Below, piece after piece: positions 34,403 to 44,804 of a stretch of DNA of 64,000 nucleotides; the stretch's first letter is position 1, and every line of letters begins with the position of its first letter. Under the pieces are notes generated by a model. The model worked only from the letters and a program-made list of their open reading frames with translations. It searched no databases and was not told the DNA's origin. Position numbers and translations under genes: made by a program. Source of the DNA: an uncultured Flavobacteriales bacterium (GTDB lineage: Bacteria > Bacteroidota > Bacteroidia > CAIKAF01); assembly GCA_903825395.1 (NCBI GenBank), contig CAIKAF010000033.1, positions 16,166 through 80,165 on the forward strand. The letters run 5' to 3'.

Positions 34403-36683
34403 GATTCACCCCTGGAAATTGATTGACCGGGATTTTAACCCCTCAAAACAAAAGCAGGCTGAATCGCTGTTTAGCATCGGGAATGGAAGCTTTGGCCAAC
34501 GGGCTAATTTTGAAGAAGATTATTCAGGGCCAAGCTTGCAAGGCAGTTACATCGGGGGAGTGTATTATCCCGATAAAACCCGCGTAGGCTGGTGGAAAAA
34601 TGGGTATCCTGATTATTTTGCCAAGGTGCTCAACTCTGCAAACTGGATAGGACTGCACCTTCGGGTAAATGGATTTGTATTGGATGCTTTTACCTTGCCA
34701 ATCACGAATTTCTATCGAGAACTCGATTTGAAAAGTGGTCTTCTTACCCGCAAGCTAACCTACACATTGGCAGATTCCACCCAAATTAGCATTACCGCCC
34801 TTCGATTTTGTTCAATGGCGAATGAACATCTGGCATGCACCCAATTTTCAATAACAACCAACCGGCCTTGTAGCGTTGAAATTGAAGCGTATGTAGATGG
34901 TAAAGTGAAAAACCACGACGCGAATTACGATGAATATTTTTGGCAACCTCTTCGAGCTGATGCATCCCAAAATCATCTGGAGTTAGAACAAAAAACAAAA
35001 AAAACGGAGTTTCACGTCGCATATAGCCTCGACCAAGCCTGGACTGTAATCAATGGCATTGAATCTGACACCCCTAGCACATCTAAAACCAATGAGTTTG
35101 CAGCGGAAAAAAGAACCTTCAATCTTCAAATGAATGGAGAAATTTCTTTGACTCGCTTTGTTGGAATTTCAAGTAGCCTATCCGATGAAGGGGATAACCT
35201 TTTGGATATTGCAAAACAGCATAGTTCTAATGCACAAATTCAGGGTTGGGAAGCCTCCTTGAACGCTCATATTCTTGCCTGGGATTCAATTTGGCACATG
35301 GCAGATGTAGTCATCGATGGCGATAACGCTGCCCAACAAGGAATTCGTTTCAATATTTTTCAGCTGTTTCAAACCTACACTGGCAAAAATCCCAAATTGA
35401 ACATTGGTCCCAAAGGATTTACCGGGGAAAAATATGGAGGAGCCACATATTGGGATACCGAGGCATATTGCATTCCATTTTATCTGAAAGTGGCAGAACC
35501 TGAAGTAGCAAGGCAACTTTTGCTATACCGATTCCAACACTTAGATAAAGCCATTGAAAATGCAGCTAAACTTGGTTTCAAAGAGGGCGCAGCACTATTT
35601 CCTATGGTTACCATGAATGGAGAAGAGTGCCACAATGAATGGGAAATCACCTTCGAAGAAATTCATCGGAATGGAGCTATTGTTTATGCCATTTACTTGT
35701 ATGAAAAATATACAGGCGATGCGTCCTATGTTTTGAATTATGGCTATCAGGTCGTTTTTGCCGTTGCCCGGTTTTGGGCTCAGCGCGTAAATTGGTCCAA
35801 CGACAAAAAACAATTCGTCATTTTAGGTGTAACAGGCCCGAATGAGTACGAAAACAACGTGAACAACAATTGGTACACCAATTACCTGGCCGCATGGTGC
35901 CTAAAGTATGGCATCGAAATAGCTAACCGAATTTCGGATCTAGAGCACAAACCACTTCCCGTTGAACTTCAAGAATGGGCGCACATCGCAAACAACATGT
36001 ATTTAGGATGCATCCCGAATTCAGACATCTTTTTGCAAAACGATGGTTTTCTCGATAAAATCCAGTCTCTCGCATCTGAAATACCCGTAAATCAACGGCC
36101 AATCAACCAACACTGGTCTTGGGACCGCATTCTTAGGTCTGTTTTTATAAAACAAGCCGATGTACTTCAAGGCTTGTATTTCTTTGAAAATCATTTTACT
36201 ACAGAAACCATTCGGGCCAATTTTGAATTTTATGAGCCCCGAACCGTCCATGAGTCGTCCTTATCTCCCTGTGTACATTCCATATTGGCATCATGGCTAG
36301 GAAAATCGGAAAAGGCCTTGGAAATGTATTTACGAACAGCTCGGCTTGATTTGGATGACTACAACCATGAGGCCGATGAAGGGCTTCACATTACCAGCAT
36401 GGCAGGAACATTTAATAGCGTGGTGGAAGGATTTGCCGGATTAAGGCTAACCGAAGATGGCATTTCATTAGAACCAAGAATTCCACTCCATTGGAATGCC
36501 CTTAAATTCAAACTTAATTACAGGGGGGCGCGTATGCAATTTGAAATTTTCCAAGATGAAATTTGGGCTAGCATGCATGGGAAAAGTAGCCTAACTATTC
36601 AGGTATTTAAAGAAATGCTGGTAATTAAAGAAGGAGAGAAAAGGAAAATATCCACTTCAAATATAGCCTCTAATCTAAACTAA
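34380..36683 (+). CDS. GH65 glycoside phosphorylase (maltose phosphorylase type)
   Basis: 767 aa (a second start two codons on is also possible). The N-terminal beta-sandwich starts IHPWKLIDRDFNPSKQ, and the (alpha/alpha)6 barrel contains YGGATYWDTEAYCIPFYL. The catalytic acid Glu lies in GVTGPNEYENNVNNNWYTN. HITSMAGTFNSVVEGFAGLR follows. It cleaves an alpha-glucosidic disaccharide with phosphate to give beta-glucose 1-phosphate, matching pgmB next door. Maltose is favoured over trehalose or kojibiose by the amylase context, not by residues I can verify. Confidence 0.92.
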   Translation: MNMKSLVEIHPWKLIDRDFNPSKQKQAESLFSIGNGSFGQRANFEEDYSGPSLQGSYIGGVYYPDKTRVGWWKNGYPDYFAKVLNSANWIGLHLRVNGFVLDAFTLPITNFYRELDLKSGLLTRKLTYTLADSTQISITALRFCSMANEHLACTQFSITTNRPCSVEIEAYVDGKVKNHDANYDEYFWQPLRADASQNHLELEQKTKKTEFHVAYSLDQAWTVINGIESDTPSTSKTNEFAAEKRTFNLQMNGEISLTRFVGISSSLSDEGDNLLDIAKQHSSNAQIQGWEASLNAHILAWDSIWHMADVVIDGDNAAQQGIRFNIFQLFQTYTGKNPKLNIGPKGFTGEKYGGATYWDTEAYCIPFYLKVAEPEVARQLLLYRFQHLDKAIENAAKLGFKEGAALFPMVTMNGEECHNEWEITFEEIHRNGAIVYAIYLYEKYTGDASYVLNYGYQVVFAVARFWAQRVNWSNDKKQFVILGVTGPNEYENNVNNNWYTNYLAAWCLKYGIEIANRISDLEHKPLPVELQEWAHIANNMYLGCIPNSDIFLQNDGFLDKIQSLASEIPVNQRPINQHWSWDRILRSVFIKQADVLQGLYFFENHFTTETIRANFEFYEPRTVHESSLSPCVHSILASWLGKSEKALEMYLRTARLDLDDYNHEADEGLHITSMAGTFNSVVEGFAGLRLTEDGISLEPRIPLHWNALKFKLNYRGARMQFEIFQDEIWASMHGKSSLTIQVFKEMLVIKEGEKRKISTSNIASNLN

Positions 36684-36684
36684 G

Positions 36685-39045
36685 ATGTTGATTTCACGAA
36701 CTCTTCGACGGCTGGTCACTGCAACTCTAACCTTTGCGTTCATCGGAGGTACAACACCTTCGTTAACATCTCAAAATTCCAACAACCGTCAGGTACTGTT
36801 GCAGGGATTTTGGTGGGATTACTGGAACAGCAATTATCCCAATGGCTGGGCCAATTACTTGGCTAGGCTTGCCCCACGTTTAAAGCAAATGGGCATTGAT
36901 GCAGTCTGGATTCCGCCCACAATTAAAAATACAAGCTCTTCCAGTGTTGGCTATGCACCCTTCGACAATTATGATTTGGGAGATAAATTTCAAAAGGGTG
37001 GGGTTAAAACCAGAATGGGCGATAAGGATGAGGTTCTACGCATGGTAGCGGTGTTAAAAGCAAATGGCATAGAGGTCATTCAAGATTTAGTCCTGAACCA
37101 CCTTACTGGAGCAGGCACCTCTAATGGCGCCGGAGGAGTTGATCCAGCTGCAATGGACGACGGCAGCACGGCTAAATATAAGAATTTCAGATATGCTAGC
37201 TTCGCCTCTCCCCTACTCAGCAACAGCTCCGCATCCTACCTAAATCTATCTGGCCGTTTCCCAAAAAATTGGCAAAATTTTTATCCAAATCCCGGTAATG
37301 CCTGTTGCACAAATGAAATCAATTCGCCCTATTGGGGCCCTGATATTTCATATGAAGACAATGCCTATGGGCAAAGTTCAAATGCCACATTTAATCCTGT
37401 TCAAGGACCATCCTATATGCGTGAACAAACGCGCAACTGGCTGATTTGGTACAAGAAACAAATGGGCTGGGACGGGGTTCGATTGGATGCCATTAAACAT
37501 TTTTCGCCCATTGTAGTGGAAGACTTTCTATGGAATCTGCAATTTAATGCACTTTGGGCCAGCGGCGGAAATGATATGTTTGCGGTTGGAGAATGGGTTG
37601 GCGGCGCACAAGAATTGGATAATTGGGCCAGTGCTGTACAAAATAGGGCCGGAACCTTTGACTTCGCCCTTAGAAATGCATTGACGGGAATTGTTTACGG
37701 AAATGGGAACTTCAATTTGGGAACTTTGCCTAATTATCAGCAATCCAACCGGCAGCGAACCGTTCCCTTCGTCAATAACCACGATACATTTCGACCCATT
37801 CTTGACAACCAAGGAAACTACAACGGATTCAATCTTGGGAGTCAGCTTGGGCAACAAATTGAACCATCAGATCCTCGTTTTTCTTTGGCCTATGCGGCCA
37901 TACTTGCTGTAGATGGCGCTCCGGAAATCTTTTTTGAAGATCTCTTCAATATCGGGTATTCTGGCAATCGATTTACCCATCAACCCGATGATTCTAATAC
38001 ACTTCCTGTATTTAGCGATATAGAAAACCTGATTTGGTGCCACCAAAATTTAAGGTTTAAGGAAGGGGCATATTTGGTCCGTTGGCAAGCCGAAGATGCC
38101 CTAATCATTGAACGAGATCTCAAAGCCATTATCGGCCTTAACGACAATTGGGATACTTGGCAACACCTTAGCAGTGTTCAAACTTCATTCCCTGACGGTA
38201 CAGTCTTACGAGATTACTCGGGAGCAAATACAAACACCACTATCGTCTATGGAGGTGGGAAAGCAAATTTATCAATTCCTCCTTGCAATGGTACAGCAGC
38301 GCAAGGGCGTAGAGGTTATGCCGTATGGGCTCCTGATGGAATTTCTACCAACTACCAGAATCCTCCCATTCGAACTGTTCAAGAATGGGAAATGGCAAAC
38401 GATTTGGGCGACAGCCATTCCCAATCGTTACGCCAAGGTGGGGCCTTACCTTCTAACAGTTTAGAATGCAGAGTAGTGGGTAAAATTTTCAGCCGTGCTA
38501 ACGACACCATTAAAATTGAGGTGTATCCAGAACTGCAAACTGCTGGTCTCGAAGTAATTTTACTAGACTCGATGTGCAACAGCATAGATTCAAGTTCTGG
38601 AACAGGCCCCTTATTTTTCAATCTTCCAAGTACCTATGATGGTTGGTATACCATTCGCTTGCGGAACCAAACAGCTCAACAATCCGGTCAAAAAGCCTGG
38701 GTAAAGGTCAACTATTTAGCTCCAGAGTCAATAAATACAAAAGCACTAAAATCGAAATGTGCATGTACATCACCGCCAATAAATGGCTTAAACTTGGAAG
38801 AAGCAGAAATCAGCGTATATCCGAATCCGACCTCAAGTTTTGCCTTCCTGGACTTTCAAAAATCCACCCAAAATCCTGTCGAATATGAAATTATTGGAAT
38901 TTCAGGAAAACGGATGGGCTCCGGAATAATAGCCCAAGGAACAACAAATTTCGTTTTAAATATTAGCCACTTAGCCTCAGGAATGTACTTTTTGCAGCTC
39001 AAAGAAACTTCTTCTAAAACTGTCTTGAAGTTTATTAAAGAGTGA
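36685..39045 (+). CDS. Secreted GH13 alpha-amylase with T9SS sorting domain
   Basis: 786 aa. There is an N-terminal signal (about 1-30) and a GH13 barrel with QGFWWDYWNSNYPNGW. The nucleophile is D268 in WDGVRLDAIKH, acid/base E303 in FAVGEW and D367 in FVNNHDTFR. An all-beta C domain (to about residue 530) and a beta-rich linker follow. The last 80 residues (VYPNPTSSFAFLDF to the C-terminus) are a type IX sorting domain, predicting surface attachment or release. It begins 1 bp after the GH65 stop and is the last gene of the maltodextrin operon. Confidence 0.93.
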   Translation: MLISRTLRRLVTATLTFAFIGGTTPSLTSQNSNNRQVLLQGFWWDYWNSNYPNGWANYLARLAPRLKQMGIDAVWIPPTIKNTSSSSVGYAPFDNYDLGDKFQKGGVKTRMGDKDEVLRMVAVLKANGIEVIQDLVLNHLTGAGTSNGAGGVDPAAMDDGSTAKYKNFRYASFASPLLSNSSASYLNLSGRFPKNWQNFYPNPGNACCTNEINSPYWGPDISYEDNAYGQSSNATFNPVQGPSYMREQTRNWLIWYKKQMGWDGVRLDAIKHFSPIVVEDFLWNLQFNALWASGGNDMFAVGEWVGGAQELDNWASAVQNRAGTFDFALRNALTGIVYGNGNFNLGTLPNYQQSNRQRTVPFVNNHDTFRPILDNQGNYNGFNLGSQLGQQIEPSDPRFSLAYAAILAVDGAPEIFFEDLFNIGYSGNRFTHQPDDSNTLPVFSDIENLIWCHQNLRFKEGAYLVRWQAEDALIIERDLKAIIGLNDNWDTWQHLSSVQTSFPDGTVLRDYSGANTNTTIVYGGGKANLSIPPCNGTAAQGRRGYAVWAPDGISTNYQNPPIRTVQEWEMANDLGDSHSQSLRQGGALPSNSLECRVVGKIFSRANDTIKIEVYPELQTAGLEVILLDSMCNSIDSSSGTGPLFFNLPSTYDGWYTIRLRNQTAQQSGQKAWVKVNYLAPESINTKALKSKCACTSPPINGLNLEEAEISVYPNPTSSFAFLDFQKSTQNPVEYEIIGISGKRMGSGIIAQGTTNFVLNISHLASGMYFLQLKETSSKTVLKFIKE

Positions 39046-39955
39046 TTTATAAAGGAGTTTAAGGTAGGAATTCATGCTTTTGTAGGAAGTCTTCGGTTGA
39101 AATAATTGCGGTACAGCTGCCGTTCGCTGGTTCCAAAATTCGTCTGCATTGCATGACCACAAAAACAACCGGACACACAGACTCACAACCAAACTCTAAC
39201 CAAGATTTTGAAACAACTATGGAGGGTTAACGATTGGAATTCTATATTAAGAAAGCAACGGCATTTCATTCCTTTTCCTTGCTGTATCCCTAATGGATAA
39301 AGGAAAGAAGATTAAGGCTTAATTAATTTGGTGGACTTGGCTTTTAAGGGATTGTAATCCCCTTTTTGGGGTTCCATCGGATTCCAACAGCTATATCCTG
39401 AAGGCTACGCTAAGGCTTTACCCAAAAAAGGTTGCCTAGCGCCCTTCGGGTCGCCAACGTTTTTCCCCGCCATAAAGGACCTTGAAATTTCATTTGACCT
39501 CCCCTGCCTCTCTGCCTCCTCTCCTCAAATCCCTTTCCAATTTCCCCTCCTAAAAAAGGATGAATTTGCCAGTTCATCCAGTCTCATTCCCATGCTCCCG
39601 CTTCCTGCACCAGCAAAGTGGACTTTGCACAATTCAGAAAGCTTTTCTGAGACTCCCCAAGGCGAATTTGATTCCGCTTTTCAGCTTCACCAAATTCCCG
39701 TAGTTCACTCCAAAAAGTGCCCTAACTATTCTTCGCCACCCCAAATACGTGACGAAGTTTTTAACGTTTCATCGATGAACTTCAAATTTACGCGAGGATT
39801 TTCAAAGTTTCAAGGGGAAAGGCCATTTTTTTATTGAAGGAACAAACAAACTAAGAATTTTATCTCTCAGAATAGTTTTCTATATGAGGCTATTAAGGAC
39901 ATCTATAAGTATGGAAAACTGCATATCCAATTCCTATCAAGTTTTAACGAGGCAA
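39046..39955. other. Long intergenic stretch without a supported gene
   Basis: About 900 bp between the amylase end and repeat copy 4. It contains an imperfect hairpin TTTCCTT..TATCC-CTAAT-GGATA..AAGGAAA at 39274-39306, which may end the amylase transcript. It also has a palindrome GGGATTGTAATCCC near 39348, and GCGCCCTTCGGGTCGC near 39440. An open frame of 81 codons at 39592-39837 has no recognisable motif or start signal. It may hold decayed repeat sequence; nothing else is supported. Confidence 0.5.
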
Positions 39956-40100
39956 GGCGGACCGGATAGAACCAGTTAGCCCGTAAAGGTATGGGGCTAG
40001 TATTGCGCCAGCTGCGCAGGCGACCTTGGGAGCCAGCGTAAAGCGGCTGCAATACAGCCCTATACCTGCGGACTAACGGTGATAGCCGGATTATCCGCCC
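39956..40100 (-). repeat. Structured ~145-bp repeat, copy 4
   Basis: Read on the minus strand it opens TTTTTTTGGGCGGA, then GGCTATCAC, AGTCCGC, apical GGCTCCCAAGGTCGCCT and closes GTTCTATCC-TCCGCC. The inner arm AGGTATAGGGCTGTATTGC pairs with GCAATACTAGCCCCATACCT. It is the most divergent copy in the loops (T to A in GGCTTTCAC, A to T in GTTCAATCC). It begins 7 bp after the stop of the upstream hypothetical gene. Confidence 0.9.
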
Positions 40101-40107
40101 AAAAAAA

Positions 40108-40539
40108 TCACGGAATTACGCTGAATTCAATGACCGAAATAAGTCCTATCCCAGTTCCTGCAGCCAAGGTACTTCCTGCGGGGAGCCAAAATGGAAAGCT
40201 GGTGTTGACCATGGAGCTGGACCAAGCCTCGGCGTTGTTGCCGCTAACGTTACCAAAAGCGGAGTGCCCTACGGGATAAGCATTACCATTTACCACCATA
40301 TTAAAGGCCGTGGGAAAAGTAGAAGTTACTTTTGTTGTAGTGGGCAAAAACGATTCAATTTTCCATACTTTATTGGCAGGAACAGTTTGTACCGCGTTGC
40401 TAATCAATACTGTTTGGGAATAGCTTAAAGTTTGACCATGAAGATTGAGAAAACCAACAATGGAGAAGGTCAAAAGCATAGCATTGAACAAAAAAAAAGG
40501 TGCTAAAGCACCTTTAAAATTTTTGATGAATCGCATCAT
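40108..40539 (-). CDS. Small secreted hypothetical protein
   Basis: 143 aa, not recognised. The N-terminus [20 protein letters not shown] plus [16 protein letters not shown] looks like a long signal peptide. The mature part is Thr/Ser/Val-rich with repeated beta-strand-like segments ([53 protein letters not shown]). The start overlaps the rplQ stop by 4 bp, but a strong terminator lies within its signal-peptide codons. Expression could therefore be low, or it could start at the internal ATG at 40479. Confidence 0.6.
   Translation of the reverse strand: MMRFIKNFKGALAPFFLFNAMLLTFSIVGFLNLHGQTLSYSQTVLISNAVQTVPANKVWKIESFLPTTTKVTSTFPTAFNMVVNGNAYPVGHSAFGNVSGNNAEAWSSSMVNTSFPFWLPAGSTLAAGTGIGLISVIEFSVIP
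40496..40515 (-). terminator. Intrinsic terminator of the ribosomal supercluster, inside the next gene
   Basis: On the minus strand AAAGGTGC-TTTA-GCACCTTT forms a perfect 8-bp stem followed by at least six further T residues. It lies 20-40 bp after the rplQ stop and within codons 9-15 of the hypothetical gene 40108-40539. Confidence 0.85.
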
Positions 40540-41162
40540 TTCGTTTCTTCTTCTGCACTTGAATCAGAATCGGTAGAATCGGAATCATTAGAAGTTTCAG
40601 TTGATTCAGAAGTAGGGGCTTCAGCCACTGGAGTTTCTACTACGTCGGCAACAGGAGTTTCAATTTCTTCTGCTACCGGAGTTTCAACAACTTCAGATTT
40701 AGCCTCCGCTTTTGCGGGAGCTGGAGTTCCTTCCGCCTTTTTAGCACCCCGCCGAGTACGACGCTTGCTTCCTGCGGAGGTTTTACCAGTAGACAGCAAG
40801 TTCTCGTTGTAGTCTACCAATTCGATCAAAGCCATTTCAGCATTATCTCCTAAACGATTTCCGATTTTAATAATCCGAGTGTAGCCACCTGGACGATCGG
40901 CGATTTTAACTGCTACGTCACGGAACAATTCCGTAACGACATTCTTATCGCGCAAAATGGAAAAGGCCTGGCGACGCTCGTGAGTGCTATCGGTTTTAGC
41001 CTTGGTCAAAATGGGCTCAACGAACTTTCTCAATTCCTTGGCTTTAGCTACCGTTGTTTTGATTCGCTTGTGTAGAATCAAACTGTTGGCCATGTTCATC
41101 AACATGGCGCTGCGGTGAGCGGACTTACGTCCTAAATGGTTGTCTTTCTTACCGTGTCTCAT
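40536..41162 (-). CDS. rplQ: 50S ribosomal protein L17 with acidic C-terminal extension
   Basis: 208 aa. Residues 1-115 are the conserved L17 core ([40 protein letters not shown]). The tail from about residue 140 is low-complexity and rich in Glu, Ala, Thr, Val and Ser ([20 protein letters not shown]). Tails of this kind are seen in other Bacteroidota L17. Last ribosomal gene of the supercluster. Confidence 0.95.
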   Translation of the reverse strand: MRHGKKDNHLGRKSAHRSAMLMNMANSLILHKRIKTTVAKAKELRKFVEPILTKAKTDSTHERRQAFSILRDKNVVTELFRDVAVKIADRPGGYTRIIKIGNRLGDNAEMALIELVDYNENLLSTGKTSAGSKRRTRRGAKKAEGTPAPAKAEAKSEVVETPVAEEIETPVADVVETPVAEAPTSESTETSNDSDSTDSDSSAEEETK

Positions 41163-41197
41163 AGGGGCACAAAAATGGACAAATGTCCGTTACTAAA

Positions 41198-42190
41198 TCA
41201 ATCCTTATCCAGTTTATATTTGGCTACATTCATTCCGAACTGTAAGCCCTTATCTTTAACTAAATCTTCCAATTCCACTAAAGACTTGCGGCCAAAGTTA
41301 CGGAATTTCAACAGATCTGTTTTATTAAAAGAAACAAGTTCTCCGATGGTTTCAACATCGGCTGCTTTCAAGCAATTTAATGCACGAACTGAAAGATCCA
41401 AGTCGGTCAATTTGGTTTTAAGCAATTGACGCATATGCATTGATTCCTCATCAAACTCTTCCGTGCTCACTTTTTCTTCCAAATCAAGCGTGATTTTATC
41501 ATCGCTAAAAAGGGCAAAGTGCTGAATCAAAATCTTCGCAGCTTCTTTAAGAGCCTCTTTCGGTTCAATGGATCCATCTGTCTCCACCTCAATAAGAAGC
41601 TTTTCAAAGTCTGTTTTTTGTTCTACACGGTAATTTTCAATGTTGTATTTCACATTGACAATTGGAGTAAAAATAGAATCGATGCAAACTACATCAATGC
41701 CGTTATGCAATTCTTTGTTTTCATCGGCAGGGCGATAGCCACGGCCACCATCAATGGTGATTTCCATATTCACCTTTACCTTAGGATCAAGGTTGCAAAT
41801 TACCAAATCGGGATTAAGCACCTGAAAAGCAGAAGTGAATTTTCCAATATTACCGGCAGTGAAGGCTCCGCCTCCACTTAAACTAACAACCACCTTTTCA
41901 GAGGTGACAGAATCGATTTGACGAGAAAGGCGAACCTTTTTCAAATTCAAAATCATTTCGGTAACGTCTTCGACAACGCCTGGAATGGTAGAGAATTCGT
42001 GATTAACCCCATCAATTTTGATGCTGGTGATGGCAAAACCTTCTAAGGAAGAAAGTAAGATCCGGCGTAAAGAATTGCCGATAGTGATGCCATAACCAGG
42101 CTCCAGAGGGCGGAATTCGAACTTACCTTTGCGGTTGTCCGACTCTATCATAATGACCTTATCAGGTCTTTGAAAATCAAGAATAGCCAT
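41198..42190 (-). CDS. rpoA: RNA polymerase subunit alpha
   Basis: 330 aa. The N-terminal domain (1-230) has [20 protein letters not shown], for dimerisation and beta/beta-prime contact. The C-terminal domain (about 255-330), with [20 protein letters not shown] and [17 protein letters not shown], binds UP elements and activators. It is placed between rpsD and rplQ as in the alpha operon. Confidence 0.98.
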   Translation of the reverse strand: MAILDFQRPDKVIMIESDNRKGKFEFRPLEPGYGITIGNSLRRILLSSLEGFAITSIKIDGVNHEFSTIPGVVEDVTEMILNLKKVRLSRQIDSVTSEKVVVSLSGGGAFTAGNIGKFTSAFQVLNPDLVICNLDPKVKVNMEITIDGGRGYRPADENKELHNGIDVVCIDSIFTPIVNVKYNIENYRVEQKTDFEKLLIEVETDGSIEPKEALKEAAKILIQHFALFSDDKITLDLEEKVSTEEFDEESMHMRQLLKTKLTDLDLSVRALNCLKAADVETIGELVSFNKTDLLKFRNFGRKSLVELEDLVKDKGLQFGMNVAKYKLDKD

Positions 42191-42214
42191 AGTTAACTGG
42201 TCCTTAAGAATTAA

Positions 42215-42820
42215 TTATTTGGAGTACAATTCCACGATGAGCTGTTCCTTGATGTTTTCAGGAATTTGTTCACGGTGGGGAGAGGAAATGAAAACACCTA
42301 CCATAGATTGGACGTCAAAGCTAACCCAATCTAAGCGGTTAGAAGTAGAGCCTAGGGCGTTGGAAATTACACTCAAGCTTTTAGAGCGTTCGCGAACACC
42401 AACTTTATCGCCAGGACGAAGAATCATTGAAGGGATATTAGCAATTTCACCATTTACAGTAATGTGTTTGTGGCTAACCAATTGACGAGCTCCATCGCGC
42501 GTATTTGCAAGACCCATGCGATAAACAACATTATCTAAACGGCTTTCGCAGAGCATTAACAGATTTTCCCCTGTAATGCCTTTCAAGCTGCTAGCACGCT
42601 CGAACATTTTTCGGAACTGACGTTCAAGAATACCATAGGTATACTTTGCCTTTTGTTTCTCCTGCAGTTGAACTGCATACTCGGATTGCTTTTTTCTCCG
42701 CTTGGAAGGGCCGTGCATTCCTGGAGGGTAATTTTTACGTTGCAGCGATTTTGATTCGCCGAAAATAGGATCGCGAAAACGACGCGCAATTTTTGCTTTG
42801 GGGCCTCTATATCTTGCCAT
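42215..42820 (-). CDS. rpsD: 30S ribosomal protein S4
   Basis: 201 aa. The N-terminal part has [17 protein letters not shown], and the S4 RNA-binding domain reads [31 protein letters not shown] (split at residue 110-140). There is no Cys4 zinc knuckle at the N-terminus. S4 nucleates 30S assembly and in E. coli represses the alpha operon. It is 29 bp after rpsK. Confidence 0.97.
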   Translation of the reverse strand: MARYRGPKAKIARRFRDPIFGESKSLQRKNYPPGMHGPSKRRKKQSEYAVQLQEKQKAKYTYGILERQFRKMFERASSLKGITGENLLMLCESRLDNVVYRMGLANTRDGARQLVSHKHITVNGEIANIPSMILRPGDKVGVRERSKSLSVISNALGSTSNRLDWVSFDVQSMVGVFISSPHREQIPENIKEQLIVELYSK

Positions 42821-42849
42821 GATGCTTGAAATCTATTCGTTGAAAAAAA

Positions 42850-43233
42850 TTATACGCGACGACGTTTTGGAGGACGACAGCCGTTGTGAGGAAGAGGAGT
42901 TATATCAACAATTTCAGTGACCTCGATACCTGCATTGTGTACAGTACGAATGGCAGATTCTCTGCCGCCACCAGGACCCTTAACATACACCTTTACACGA
43001 CGCAAACCTAAATCATGAGCTTCTTTAGAGCAATCTGCGGCGGCAAGCTGGGCTGCATAGGGGGTATTCTTTTTAGAACCCCGGAATCCCATTTTACCAG
43101 CACTGCTCCAAGAAATAACTTGACCTTGGTTGTTGGTTAAAGAAATAATAATGTTGTTGAAGGTAGCATTGATATGGCACTGCCCTACAGATTCTACCTT
43201 AACCTTCTTTTTATGCGTTTTTTGTTTCGCCAT
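42850..43233 (-). CDS. rpsK: 30S ribosomal protein S11
   Basis: 127 aa. The conserved stretches [37 protein letters not shown] and the C-terminal [17 protein letters not shown] end ([15 protein letters not shown]) are present. It forms part of the mRNA exit/Shine-Dalgarno platform. It is 18 bp after rpsM. Confidence 0.98.
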   Translation of the reverse strand: MAKQKTHKKKVKVESVGQCHINATFNNIIISLTNNQGQVISWSSAGKMGFRGSKKNTPYAAQLAAADCSKEAHDLGLRRVKVYVKGPGGGRESAIRTVHNAGIEVTEIVDITPLPHNGCRPPKRRRV

Positions 43234-43251
43234 GACTCTTTTCGTTAACGA

Positions 43252-43629
43252 TTATTTGGTAACCTTCTTCTTGTTAGGAACCGTCTTCTTCTTACCCTTG
43301 CGTGTACGGCAATTGTTTTTGGTTTTTTGTCCACGTACTGGTAAACCATTCCGGTGCCGGATGCCTCGGTAACAACCGATATCCATTAAGCGCTTAATGT
43401 TTAATTGCACTTCAGACCGAAGAGCACCTTCAACTTTAAAATCGGCGTTAATGATGTTTCGAATTGCACCCAATTCGTCATCGGACCAATCTTGAACTTT
43501 CTTGTCCAAATTAATACCTGCAGAGGTTAGAATGCGCTGAGCAGACTTGCGACCAATACCATAAATGTAGGTCAAGCCAATTTCGCCGCGCTTGTTCCTT
43601 GGAAGATCTATACCAGAAATCCTTGCCAT
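43252..43629 (-). CDS. rpsM: 30S ribosomal protein S13
   Basis: 125 aa. It begins [20 protein letters not shown], contains [14 protein letters not shown] (helix-hairpin-helix) and ends in a basic tail ([20 protein letters not shown]) that reaches the P-site tRNA. It is 24 bp after rpmJ. Confidence 0.98.
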   Translation of the reverse strand: MARISGIDLPRNKRGEIGLTYIYGIGRKSAQRILTSAGINLDKKVQDWSDDELGAIRNIINADFKVEGALRSEVQLNIKRLMDIGCYRGIRHRNGLPVRGQKTKNNCRTRKGKKKTVPNKKKVTK

Positions 43630-43653
43630 AGAATGTGAATTTACCGGAGGGGA

Positions 43654-43770
43654 TTAACCCTGCCGTTGTTTGAATTTTGGGTTTTTCTTGTTAATAACGT
43701 ACAACCGACCCTTGCGGCGTACGATTTTGCAGTCAGCGCTGCGTTTTTTAATGGATGCTTTTACTTTCAT
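43654..43770 (-). CDS. rpmJ: 50S ribosomal protein L36 (zinc-free type)
   Basis: 38 aa, ATG at 43770, stop TAA at 43656-43654. The sequence begins [20 protein letters not shown] and ends [10 protein letters not shown]. Only one of the zinc-ligand cysteines of the C+ form remains, so this is a C-minus L36. It lies between infA and rpsM, as in most spc/alpha regions. Confidence 0.95.
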   Translation of the reverse strand: MKVKASIKKRSADCKIVRRKGRLYVINKKNPKFKQRQG

Positions 43771-43778
43771 CTCAACAG

Positions 43779-43997
43779 TTATTTATATCTATACACTATA
43801 CGTCCTTTCGACAAATCGTAAGGAGACATTTGCACCCTTACTTTATCACCGGGAAGAATTCGAATGTAATTCATCCGCATTTTACCAGAGATATGCGAAA
43901 TAATCACATGTCCATTCTCCAGTTCAACACGAAACATTGCATTCGACAATGCCTCGATGATAACTCCGTCTTGTTCTATAGACGATTGTTTTGCCAT
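43779..43997 (-). CDS. infA: Translation initiation factor IF-1
   Basis: 72 aa, S1/OB fold. Typical segments are [33 protein letters not shown] (split) and [20 protein letters not shown]. It binds the A site during initiation. It is 2 bp after map. Confidence 0.98.
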   Translation of the reverse strand: MAKQSSIEQDGVIIEALSNAMFRVELENGHVIISHISGKMRMNYIRILPGDKVRVQMSPYDLSKGRIVYRYK

Positions 43998-43999
43998 AT

Positions 44000-44800
44000 T
44001 TAATCAACGAACATTAAGTTCGAATTTTTACGTATATTTTTTTCAATTTCAACATAACTGCTAAGTAAATCATACTGATTTACGCCCACAGCTACGTTGT
44101 GTTCAAAATGCGCTGACGGCTTCCGATCTCGGGTTACAATGGTCCAACCATCTTCCAACACATTAACCTCCTTTTTACCAAGATTAATCATGGGTTCAAT
44201 GGCCAAAACCATTCCCTTTCTAAGAACAGGACCAGAAAACTTCTTTCCGTAGTTAGGCACTTCTGGAGATTCATGAAGATTCTCACCTACCCCATGCCCA
44301 ACAAGCTCTCTGACTACTCCAAAACCAAACGATTCTGTATAGCTTTGAATCGCCTCAGAAATGGCTCCTACCCGATTTCCTTGAATGGCCTTTTCTACAC
44401 CTAAGAAGGCTGCCTTCTTAGTTACTCTCAGCAGATTCATAATGGAATCATCCACTTCACCTACTGCAAAAGTGTAGGCAAAATCGCCATGAAAACCATT
44501 CAGGTACACACCCACATCTACGGAAACAATATCTCCGTCGCGAATTGGGTCTTTGGAAGGAAATCCGTGCACCACATGTTCGTTTACTGAAAAACAAATA
44601 GAATAAGGAAATCCATTGTAATTCTTAAACGAAGGAACCGCACCATGATCTCGGATAAAACCATCTGCTAATCGATCTACTTCAACTCCTGAAATACCAG
44701 GACGCATAAAAGTAGCGACAGCGGCCAGCGTCTTTTCAACAAGCAAAGAACTCAGTCTGCACAATTCAATCTGTTCATTTGATTTTATGGGAATACCCAT
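44000..44800 (-). CDS. map: Methionine aminopeptidase, type I
   Basis: 266 aa, pita-bread fold. Metal ligands are the two Asp in [19 protein letters not shown], His in [16 protein letters not shown], and Glu in [10 protein letters not shown] and [18 protein letters not shown] context. It removes the initiator Met from nascent chains. It is located between secY (4 bp upstream) and infA, the common Bacteroidota and Gram-positive arrangement. Confidence 0.97.
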   Translation of the reverse strand: MGIPIKSNEQIELCRLSSLLVEKTLAAVATFMRPGISGVEVDRLADGFIRDHGAVPSFKNYNGFPYSICFSVNEHVVHGFPSKDPIRDGDIVSVDVGVYLNGFHGDFAYTFAVGEVDDSIMNLLRVTKKAAFLGVEKAIQGNRVGAISEAIQSYTESFGFGVVRELVGHGVGENLHESPEVPNYGKKFSGPVLRKGMVLAIEPMINLGKKEVNVLEDGWTIVTRDRKPSAHFEHNVAVGVNQYDLLSSYVEIEKNIRKNSNLMFVD

Positions 44801-44804
44801 AGAA

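Noticed and set aside
39340..39470. Seventh copy of the structured repeat
   Set aside because: The GGGATTGTAATCCC and GCGCCCTTCGGG words resemble repeat pieces, but the invariant GGCTCCYAARGTCGCCT block and GTTCAATCC are missing.
39592..39837. 81-codon frame in the long spacer after the amylase
   Set aside because: No motif, no promoter or ribosome-binding signal, low-complexity composition; treated as chance.
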